A DNA stretch of 10,000 nt from Thiobacillus sp. (GTDB taxonomy: Bacteria; Pseudomonadota; Gammaproteobacteria; Burkholderiales; Thiobacillaceae): positions 1-10,000 of the forward strand of contig JAIWOL010000138.1 in the NCBI GenBank assembly GCA_020216925.1, read 5' to 3'. Shown in pieces: positions 1 through 5,459 of the stretch; the first letter of the stretch is position 1, and every line of letters begins with the position of its first letter. Both the position numbers and the translations under genes were made by a program. The notes below the pieces were generated by a model that searched no databases, was not told where the DNA came from, and was given only the letters and a program-made list of their open reading frames with translations.

Positions 1-155
1 TCGTGATCGGTGATCTTGGACAGTGCATCGAAGCCGTCCTGCGCCAGGATGACTTCGCATCCGGCCTGATTGAGAAAAATTTCGGCACTGCGGCGGATGG
101 TGTTGCTGTCGTCGATGACCATCACCTTCACGCCTTTCAAGGCTTCGTTATCCAC
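1..155 (-). CDS. pilG: Twitching-motility response regulator PilG (5' part only)
   Basis: This is the N-terminal part of a single-domain CheY-like receiver; the gene continues past the left edge. Reading leftwards from the start, the protein shows KVMVIDDSNTIRRSAEIF with the acidic pair DD that binds magnesium, then AGCEVILAQDGFDALSKI, typical of helix 1, strand 2 and helix 2 of PilG. The phosphorylated Asp lies beyond the edge. PilG is the cytoplasmic output regulator of the Pil-Chp chemosensory system that controls type IV pilus extension and surface motility; pilH, pilI and pilJ normally follow and would be off-window. Two starts are possible: ATG at 179, with no ribosome binding site, or GTG at 155, preceded by GGAG (165-162) at 6 nt. 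I prefer GTG, which also gives the usual short N-terminus before KVMVIDD. The family call is firm; the start is less so. Confidence 0.88.
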   Translation of the reverse strand, partial: MDNEALKGVKVMVIDDSNTIRRSAEIFLNQAGCEVILAQDGFDALSKITDH

Positions 156-161
156 TCGTGT

Positions 162-165
162 CTCC
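162..165 (-). promoter_or_regulatory. Ribosome binding site deciding the pilG start
   Basis: GGAG on the minus strand lies 6 nt before the GTG at 155. It lies inside the reading frame opened by the ATG at 179, which itself lacks a Shine-Dalgarno match at normal spacing. This favours the GTG start. Confidence 0.45.
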
Positions 166-209
166 AGGGGGTCGTTCATGGACGGCGCATACCGCCCCTG
201 CGTGCTTAA

Positions 210-236
210 ATTACGGCAGGGAGGCGCGCTTCTTTA
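210..236 (-). promoter_or_regulatory. Possible sigma-28 (FliA) promoter for pilG
   Basis: On the minus strand, TAAAGAAG (236-229) is followed by an 11-nt spacer and GCCGTAAT (217-210). The FliA consensus is TAAAGTTT-N11-GCCGATAA, so the TAAAG and GCCG cores and the spacing fit, while the last bases of each box diverge. It sits between the terminator of the upstream gene and the pilG start, where a promoter is needed. A sigma-70 reading of the same DNA (TAAAGA-N17-TAATTT) matches its consensus less well. This is a motif match only; no flagellar gene is visible in the window. Confidence 0.4.
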
Positions 237-252
237 GCCGGACGGCAGGCGT

Positions 253-275
253 AAAAAAACACTGCCGGAGCAGTG
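253..275 (-). terminator. Rho-independent terminator after the DUF302-like gene
   Basis: On the minus strand, a perfect 6-bp stem CACTGC/GCAGTG (275-270 with 265-260) closes a TCCG loop and is followed directly by seven T residues (259-253). It lies 18 nt past the stop codon of the minus-strand gene ending at 294. It separates that gene, and probably rubredoxin with it, from pilG, so pilG likely needs its own promoter. Confidence 0.85.
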
Positions 276-293
276 CTTGCATGGCCGTGCCGC

Positions 294-1196
294 TTATTGC
301 CAGGCGGACTCGACTTCTTTTTTCTCGACTCCCGCAACCGTGCCCAGAGTTTCGATCACCTGGTTGGGCAGGGCCGAGATACGCATGAACTGCCCCATGC
401 CCACGTCGGGGAAGGCCAGCGCGACGCGGAAACGCGCATGTGGCGCGCGCACATCCTTGTCGACGATGTAGATCTCGTAGGGCAGCCCGGCGATGTTGTT
501 GCTCATTTCGATTTTTTTGAGCCATTCGCCGTCACCCTGGAGAACCTCGTGCATCGCCACGCCGAATACGGCCAGCTTGCGCTCAGGCATCACCACTTCG
601 TAGATCTTGCTGGTCTTGCCGGCACCTTTGGCCAGGTTGTCGCGCACGGTCTTCAGGGCATCGTTGAAGCTGTCGAATTCCCTCAGCAGGCTTTTCGCGG
701 CATCGAGGCGTTCCATGCCGACCATGTAACGGTAATTGGCCAGGCTGGCGCTGGTTTCGTCGCCGCCCATGCCCTTGCCGCTACCGAGCGCGCTCTCCAG
801 CCTGGATTGCAGGGCCCTGACCGCCGCTTCGCGCTTGTCGAAGCCGCGGCGGAAATAGGCGCGATACCAGTAATCGGGGTTGCTATAGCTTACGCTGCCA
901 TCGGCCTTGACACCCACGCGGATGGCTGCGCCGAGTATGGCGTGGCCCCCCGCTGCGCCCACTTCATCGAGCATGGCGTCGTCGGTAGCAACCACGACTC
1001 CCATACCGCTGAGCCCTTTGGGGAAATACCTGCCGACGACCTTGAAACCGCCGCTCTTGAGCTTGCCTTCTACAGCGGACGCGACCGACTGGACGCTGCC
1101 ACCGGCAACCGACTCGCCCTGAATGTAGGGTGCAATGGCCCAGGCGCCTGCAGCCCAGATGAAAAATGCGCAACCGGTAATCCAGCGTAACAGCAT
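294..1196 (-). CDS. Secreted protein of unknown function, DUF302-like
   Basis: The predicted protein has 300 residues. Residues 1-20 form a signal peptide: an Arg near the start, a hydrophobic core around residues 7-17, and AWA before a likely cleavage at 20/21. No further membrane segment is seen, so the mature protein is probably periplasmic. The mature part seems to hold two alpha/beta halves joined by a charged helical stretch (about 120-190): residues 35-115 (strand-like runs near FKVVGRYF and MGVVVAT) and residues 195-290 (KLAVFGVAMHEVL, then ARFRVALAFPDVGMGQFMRI and LPNQVIETL). The second half resembles the DUF302 fold, but that is a judgement by eye. There are no Cys pairs, heme motifs or obvious catalytic residues in the mature part. 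The start at 1196 is chosen because GAGGAG (1209-1204) lies 7 nt upstream and it places the signal peptide at the very N-terminus; an upstream ATG at 1235 lacks this. The gene follows rubredoxin by 112 nt and ends at a strong terminator. Confidence 0.75.
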   Translation of the reverse strand: MLLRWITGCAFFIWAAGAWAIAPYIQGESVAGGSVQSVASAVEGKLKSGGFKVVGRYFPKGLSGMGVVVATDDAMLDEVGAAGGHAILGAAIRVGVKADGSVSYSNPDYWYRAYFRRGFDKREAAVRALQSRLESALGSGKGMGGDETSASLANYRYMVGMERLDAAKSLLREFDSFNDALKTVRDNLAKGAGKTSKIYEVVMPERKLAVFGVAMHEVLQGDGEWLKKIEMSNNIAGLPYEIYIVDKDVRAPHARFRVALAFPDVGMGQFMRISALPNQVIETLGTVAGVEKKEVESAWQ

Positions 1197-1203
1197 GATG
1201 CGT

Positions 1204-1209
1204 CTCCTC
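1204..1209 (-). promoter_or_regulatory. Strong ribosome binding site fixing the start at 1196
   Basis: GAGGAG on the minus strand lies 7 nt before the ATG at 1196. It is one of the best Shine-Dalgarno matches in the window and argues against the longer form starting at 1235. Confidence 0.6.
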
Positions 1210-1308
1210 AGTATTGTCTTTGTCGCCGCCTTCAAGGCGCTCTACCCACGATTATCGCCGGTATCGGGGCAATCTTGAGACGTTGCCACTGCATGCTGTA
1301 GCGCAGGA

Positions 1309-1491
1309 TCAGATCACGACCATCTCGAAATCGTCCTTGCGCGCGCCGCAGTCCGGGCAGGTCCAGTTCACCGGCACGTCTTCCCAGCGGGTGCCGGGGG
1401 CGATGCCGTCATCCGGCGCGCCGGTTTCCTCGTGATAAATCCAGCCACAAATCAGGCACATCCAGCTTCGGTATTCGGTTGTTTCGGTCAT
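1309..1491 (-). CDS. Rubredoxin
   Basis: This is a 60-residue protein with the complete one-iron Fe(Cys)4 site of rubredoxin: CLIC at residues 12-15 followed by Gly-Trp-Ile-Tyr, and CPDC at 45-48 followed by Gly. The conserved aromatic and loop residues are also present (Tyr19, PDDGIAPGT at 26-34, Trp36, Trp43, and DFE near the end). Rubredoxins are small cytoplasmic one-electron carriers; the partner is not evident here. In many betaproteobacteria a rubredoxin gene lies between divergent thiD and the pilG cluster, which is the arrangement here apart from one extra gene. No strong Shine-Dalgarno sequence precedes the ATG at 1491. It may be cotranscribed with the following secreted-protein gene, as I see no terminator in the 112-nt gap. 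Confidence 0.96.
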   Translation of the reverse strand: MTETTEYRSWMCLICGWIYHEETGAPDDGIAPGTRWEDVPVNWTCPDCGARKDDFEMVVI

Positions 1492-1510
1492 GAGCGAGGG
1501 TGGGATCGGC

Positions 1511-1516
1511 TAAAAT
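1511..1516 (+). promoter_or_regulatory. Possible -10 box of the thiD promoter
   Basis: TAAAAT lies 27 nt before the thiD ATG in the 52-nt gap between divergent rubredoxin and thiD. The -35 position (about 1488-1493) is poor. A matching TAGAAT on the other strand (1530-1525) could serve rubredoxin, also without a good -35 box. Both are weak calls resting on position and a single hexamer. Confidence 0.3.
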
Positions 1517-1543
1517 CGCTGCTCATTCTAAAGCAGTGACCCC

Positions 1544-2386
1544 ATGCCGCCTATTTTCACCCCCAGGCCCACGCCGCCCATGGTGCTGAGCTTTGCCGCG
1601 TCCGACCCCACGGGCGGAGCCGGCATCCAGGCCGATCTGTTGACGCTGGCCAGCATGGGCTGCCATCCGCTCACGGTGGTGACCGCGCTGACGGTACAGG
1701 ACACCGCCGGCGTGGACAGCATACTCGCCATCGACGCCGACTGGGTGCTCGACCAGGCGCGCATGCTGCTGGAAGACGTGCCGGTCGCGGCGTTCAAGCT
1801 GGGCATGCTCGGCAGCCCGGAAGCCATTGCGGCCATTGCCGAAATCCTGTCCGACTATCCCGACATCCCGGTGGTGCTCGATCCGGTTCTGGCGTCGGGG
1901 CGCGGCGACGAGTTTGCCAGCGAGGACATGATCGCGGCGATGCGCGACATGCTGATTCCGCAGACCACGATCCTCACGCCCAACAGCCACGAAGCGCGCC
2001 GGCTGGCGCTGTTCGAATCGGACGAGGACGATCTCGATCTGGCTGCCTGCGCGGCGCGGCTCACCGAGCTGGGTTGTGAATACGTACTCATCACCGGCAC
2101 CCATGAAAACACGCCGCGCGTGCTCAACAGCCTGTATGACGCCAAAGGCCACGTCCAGACCGACGCCTGGGATCGCCTGCCCGGCAGTTACCATGGCTCG
2201 GGCTGCACGCTGGCGTCTGCCATTGCCGCGACCCTGGCGTACGGACAGGACGTGCCGACAGCCGTCCGGGAAGCGCAGAATTTCACCTACGAAACGCTCA
2301 AGGCCGCGTTTCGCCCCGGCATGGGGCAATACATACCCGAACGCTTTTTCTGGGCGCAGGATGGACAGGCCGAAGGTAACGCATGA
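1544..2386 (+). CDS. thiD: Hydroxymethylpyrimidine (phosphate) kinase ThiD
   Basis: This ribokinase-fold enzyme phosphorylates 4-amino-5-hydroxymethyl-2-methylpyrimidine and its monophosphate to the diphosphate used in thiamine synthesis. Of 280 residues, the family marks are the N-terminal SFAASDPTGGAGIQADL (about 16-32), PVVLDPVLASGRGD (109-122), the nucleotide-binding TPNSHEARRL (145-154), LITGTH (182-187) and the anion-hole/active-site motif HGSGCTLASAIAA (217-229) with Cys221. Length is normal for ThiD. The ATG at 1544 gives an N-terminus with several prolines and has no clear ribosome binding site; an in-frame ATG at 1580 would start just before the conserved motif and cannot be excluded. 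It is the first gene of thiD-thiE-hemL-dsrS and overlaps thiE by 4 nt (ATGA), suggesting translational coupling. No riboswitch fits upstream. Confidence 0.95.
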   Translation: MPPIFTPRPTPPMVLSFAASDPTGGAGIQADLLTLASMGCHPLTVVTALTVQDTAGVDSILAIDADWVLDQARMLLEDVPVAAFKLGMLGSPEAIAAIAEILSDYPDIPVVLDPVLASGRGDEFASEDMIAAMRDMLIPQTTILTPNSHEARRLALFESDEDDLDLAACAARLTELGCEYVLITGTHENTPRVLNSLYDAKGHVQTDAWDRLPGSYHGSGCTLASAIAATLAYGQDVPTAVREAQNFTYETLKAAFRPGMGQYIPERFFWAQDGQAEGNA

Positions 2387-3024
2387 AACCGCGTCCGTTT
2401 CCCGGCGGCGTCTACGCCATTACCCCTGAAACCGCCGATAGCCGGCGTCTGCTGGCGCAGGTAGAAGCCGCGCTGGCCGGCGGCGTGGCAGCCGTGCAGT
2501 ACCGCGACAAATCCGCCGACGTGGCCCGTCGGCACGAGCAGGCCTGCGAACTGGCGAGTTTGTGCCGCCGCTTTGGCGTGCCGCTCATCGTGAACGACGA
2601 CCTGCGACTGGCCGATCTGGCCGATGCCGACGGCGTGCATCTGGGGCGCGATGACGGCAGCCTGCGCGAGGCGCGCATCATCCTCGGGCCGAAGAAATTC
2701 GTCGGCGCCACCTGTTACCAGAGCCTCGATCTGGCCATGGCGGCGCAGGCGGCGGGGGCCGACTACGTGGCGTTTGGCAGCTTCTTTCCCTCGCCAACCA
2801 AGCCCAACGCGCCGCGTGCCTCGCCGGACTTGCTGCGCGCGGCCCGCGCCGCCATCCAGGTGCCCATCGTCGCCATTGGCGGCATCACCCTCGACAACGG
2901 CGTCGCGCTCATCGAGGCCGGGGCAGACAGCCTCGCCGTGCTGTCCGCCTTGTTTGGCGCAGCCAGTGTGCAGGCGCATGCGCGCGCCCTCAACCAACTC
3001 TTTGCAACGGAATCCGAAGAATGA
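2383..3024 (+). CDS. thiE: Thiamine-phosphate synthase ThiE
   Basis: ThiE is a TIM-barrel cytoplasmic enzyme that joins hydroxymethylpyrimidine diphosphate to thiazole phosphate, giving thiamine phosphate. In 213 residues the barrel motifs appear in order: YAITPE (11-16), AVQYRDK (37-43, pyrophosphate contact), IVNDD (69-73), DGVHLG (83-88), GATCY (108-112) in place of the usual G-S-H segment, [15 protein letters not shown] (126-140), and PIVAIGGI (161-168). The start overlaps the thiD stop by 4 nt. ThiD, the preceding gene, supplies its substrate, so the pair forms the pyrimidine arm of the pathway; the thiazole arm (thiG, thiS) and thiC are not in the window. Confidence 0.95.
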   Translation: MKPRPFPGGVYAITPETADSRRLLAQVEAALAGGVAAVQYRDKSADVARRHEQACELASLCRRFGVPLIVNDDLRLADLADADGVHLGRDDGSLREARIILGPKKFVGATCYQSLDLAMAAQAAGADYVAFGSFFPSPTKPNAPRASPDLLRAARAAIQVPIVAIGGITLDNGVALIEAGADSLAVLSALFGAASVQAHARALNQLFATESEE

Positions 3025-3032
3025 AAACAGCC

Positions 3033-4310
3033 ATGAGCCGCAACGAAACCCTGTTCGAACAATCGCAAGCCGTCATCCCGGGCGGGGTGAACTCGCCTGT
3101 CCGCGCGTTCAGAAGCGTCGGCGGCACGCCAGTGTTCTTCGCCCGCGCCAACGGCGCGTACGTGTGGGACGCCGATGGCCGCCGTTACACCGATTACGTC
3201 GGCTCGTGGGGGCCGGCCATTTTGGGCCACGCCCATCCGGGCACGGTCAAGGCCGTGCAGGAGGCCGCCGCAAACGGTCTCTCGTTCGGTGCACCGTCCG
3301 AACCCGAACTCGGCATCGCGCGCAAAATCCGCGAGCTGGTGCCCTCCATCGAAAAAGTGCGGCTGGTGTCCAGCGGCACCGAAGCCACCATGAGCGCGAT
3401 TCGTCTTGCGCGCGGCTTCACGGGCCGCAGCAGGTTCATCAAGTTCGAAGGCTGCTATCACGGCCACGCCGACTTCCTCTTGGTGAAAGCCGGCTCCGGC
3501 GCGCTCACCTTCGGCAACCCGACTTCCGCCGGCGTGCCCGCTGCGGTGGCTGCCGAGACCCTGGTTCTCGATTACAACGACGTAGCCGGGCTGGAACGCA
3601 CCTTTGCCGAAATCGGCAATGAAATCGCCTGCGTCATCGTCGAGCCCTTCGCCGGCAACATGAACCTGGTCAAGCCCACCGCCGCCTTTATGACCGCCCT
3701 GCGCCGCCTCACCGCGCAGCACGGCGCTTTGCTCATTTTCGACGAGGTGATGACGGGTTTCCGTGTTGCGCTCGGCGGCGCGCAGTCTGTCTTGGGTATC
3801 AAGCCCGACCTCACCACGCTTGGCAAGGTTATCGGCGGCGGCATGCCCGTCGGCGCGTTCGGCGGCCGTGCCGACGTAATGGATGCCCTCGCGCCCGACG
3901 GCCCCGTCTATCAGGCCGGCACGCTTTCCGGCAACCCGGTCTCCGTTGCCGCCGGCCTGGCCACCCTCGACGCCGTCTCGCAACCCGGCTTCTACGCCGC
4001 GCTCGGCGCAAAGACCCTCGCGCTGTGCGAAGGGCTCAACCTGGCCGCGAAGGACGCCGGCGTCACCTTCTGCGCCGATTGCCAGGGCGGCATGTTCGGC
4101 CTGTATTTCGCCGATAACCCACCCGAAACCTTCGCCGACGTGATGGCGAGCGACCGCGAGTCATTCAACCGCTTCTTCCACGCCATGCTCGACAAGGGTT
4201 TCTATCTGGCGCCGTCGGCCTTCGAAGCCGGCTTCGTCTCCGCCGCGCACAGCGACGCCGATATTGCCGCCACCGTGAGCGCGGCGCGCGAAGCGTTCAA
4301 GGCCCTGTAA
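3033..4310 (+). CDS. hemL: Glutamate-1-semialdehyde 2,1-aminomutase HemL
   Basis: HemL is a PLP-dependent fold-type I aminomutase that turns glutamate-1-semialdehyde into 5-aminolevulinate, the first committed tetrapyrrole precursor for heme, siroheme and cobalamin. Visible marks are [12 protein letters not shown] near the N-terminus, [17 protein letters not shown] (PLP phosphate binding), [15 protein letters not shown] (the Asp contacts the PLP ring nitrogen), [18 protein letters not shown] with the Schiff-base Lys, and the closing region [17 protein letters not shown]. From the ATG at 3033 the protein is 425 residues and the Lys is residue 265, the same number as in E. coli HemL, and the family usually begins MSRNE; I therefore prefer it to the in-frame ATG at 3021, which overlaps the thiE stop in ATGA fashion. 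It is the third gene of the operon, followed after 16 nt by dsrS. Confidence 0.96.
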   Translation: MSRNETLFEQSQAVIPGGVNSPVRAFRSVGGTPVFFARANGAYVWDADGRRYTDYVGSWGPAILGHAHPGTVKAVQEAAANGLSFGAPSEPELGIARKIRELVPSIEKVRLVSSGTEATMSAIRLARGFTGRSRFIKFEGCYHGHADFLLVKAGSGALTFGNPTSAGVPAAVAAETLVLDYNDVAGLERTFAEIGNEIACVIVEPFAGNMNLVKPTAAFMTALRRLTAQHGALLIFDEVMTGFRVALGGAQSVLGIKPDLTTLGKVIGGGMPVGAFGGRADVMDALAPDGPVYQAGTLSGNPVSVAAGLATLDAVSQPGFYAALGAKTLALCEGLNLAAKDAGVTFCADCQGGMFGLYFADNPPETFADVMASDRESFNRFFHAMLDKGFYLAPSAFEAGFVSAAHSDADIAATVSAAREAFKAL

Positions 4311-4326
4311 TCCTTTCTGTTCTGCG

Positions 4327-5394
4327 ATGAACGACGAACTGTCCCCCGAAGACGAACTGCGGCTCAACGTGCTCTTCAACACCGAGCTGAAGGCCGTGCG
4401 CATCGACGAATCGAGCATGACGCTGTGGGCGCTCACGCCCAAGGGCGAAGCCAGCGTGCCGCTGAAGCCGAACGAGCGCGCCGATCGTTATCTCAAGCGT
4501 GTGCGTGAATTGCTGTCCGGCCATGCGCTGGGCTCGCCGGGCGGCTATCCCGTGCACCTCACGCGCTGGACACGGCAGTCGCAGGCAGGGCTCTCCACCC
4601 AGCATCTCGCGCAACTGCTGTTGATTGCGGAAGAAGAGGCGGTCGTCGCCGTGGTGCACTCGCCCGCGCTTACCGACGAACTTGCGCGCTATGCGTGGTG
4701 GTGCATGCCGACGATCGAGAACGCCCGCCTGATGCTGATGCGCGACGTGGTGTGCAAGGGCAGCATGGGCCGCACGCTGGCGGAATTTCTCGTCGATCAT
4801 CTCGCCTTCCTGCACGAAGACGACGTTGCCATTCTCGATACCGTGGCGGTGATGCTGTATTCCGGCGTGCTCACCGACGATGAATGCACGGCGATCTGGA
4901 AGCGTGGCATGGCGCGCAACTCGTACTACGTGCCCTTTCTTGAACTGCGTCCGGATGCGCTGCCTGTGCTGCGCGCCGCGCGCACCGATCATGCCCGCGT
5001 GCCGGCACTGGCTGGCAACCCCTACAGCCAGATGCTCGCCAAGGCCTTGTCGGACCAGGGACAGACCTTCGTTTACACCACCGCGCTGATTCTCGACAGG
5101 CCCGAAGTGCAGGAAGTCGTGAACCACACCCTGAATGCGCTGGCGAACTGGTGCGCACCGTTGCGGCAGCACGACGCATCCGCGCGCGAATCCGCGCGTG
5201 CCGCGCTGCTCGCCGCCGCGCCGCAATTCGAGCCGGACTGCGCGGCACTGGACGCGTTGTCTGCCGTGGACGCCGATAGCGTGCGCCCGATCTTTCTCAA
5301 GACCACCGCCATCGGCTCGCTCATGCGGCGCAAGATCCAGCCAGTCGTCACGCCGCTGATGGAAGCGATCAGCGTGCTGCGCCGCACTGTCTGA
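4327..5394 (+). CDS. dsrS: DsrS-like sulfur oxidation protein
   Basis: This is a 355-residue soluble protein without a signal peptide or membrane segments. I recognise it as DsrS from the pattern near the start (LSPEDELRLNVL, then AVRIDESSMTLWAL), HALGSPGGYPVHLTRWTR in the first quarter, the run AVVAVVHSPALTDELARYAWW, and SMGRTLAEFLVDHLAF. DsrS is a cytoplasmic protein known from the dsr gene cluster of sulfur oxidisers such as Allochromatium vinosum; its biochemical activity is not defined, and a role in sustaining or regulating the Dsr pathway has been proposed. No catalytic or cofactor motif can be seen. It follows hemL by 16 nt with a poor ribosome binding site, so it is probably the last gene of the thiD-thiE-hemL operon, and it ends 22 nt before a strong terminator. 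The identification is from memory of the family and has not been checked by alignment. Confidence 0.75.
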   Translation: MNDELSPEDELRLNVLFNTELKAVRIDESSMTLWALTPKGEASVPLKPNERADRYLKRVRELLSGHALGSPGGYPVHLTRWTRQSQAGLSTQHLAQLLLIAEEEAVVAVVHSPALTDELARYAWWCMPTIENARLMLMRDVVCKGSMGRTLAEFLVDHLAFLHEDDVAILDTVAVMLYSGVLTDDECTAIWKRGMARNSYYVPFLELRPDALPVLRAARTDHARVPALAGNPYSQMLAKALSDQGQTFVYTTALILDRPEVQEVVNHTLNALANWCAPLRQHDASARESARAALLAAAPQFEPDCAALDALSAVDADSVRPIFLKTTAIGSLMRRKIQPVVTPLMEAISVLRRTV

Positions 5395-5412
5395 GCGCGG
5401 GCTGATCCCGTC

Positions 5413-5454
5413 AAAAAACGGCCCCGCTGGCGCAAGCCGGCGGGGCCGTTTCTT
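5413..5454. terminator. Bidirectional rho-independent terminator between dsrS and dsbD
   Basis: A 16-bp stem with one G-T pair (5416-5431 with 5436-5451) closes a GCAA tetraloop. On the plus strand it runs into TTTCTT (5449-5454), ending the thiD-dsrS operon 22 nt after its stop. On the minus strand the six A residues at 5413-5418 become a T run, ending dsbD, whose stop is at 5460. The longer T tract suggests it works better for dsbD. Confidence 0.9.
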
Positions 5455-5459
5455 GATGT

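Noticed and set aside
273..1190. Plus-strand open frame of 305 codons
   Set aside because: It is antisense to the secreted-protein gene, which has a signal peptide, a strong ribosome binding site and a terminator on the other strand.
1208..1235. Sigma-70-like promoter TTGAAG-N16-TACTGA for the secreted DUF302-like gene
   Set aside because: The would-be -10 box directly abuts the GAGGAG ribosome binding site, so transcription would begin downstream of the site it must contain.
1492..1543. TPP riboswitch upstream of thiD
   Set aside because: The gap to the divergent rubredoxin gene is only 52 nt, too short for a THI-box aptamer, and no conserved CTGAGA-type core is visible.
2763..3983. Minus-strand open frame of 406 codons
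   Set aside because: It is antisense to thiE and hemL, both of which carry complete family motifs; the composition is that of a shadow frame.
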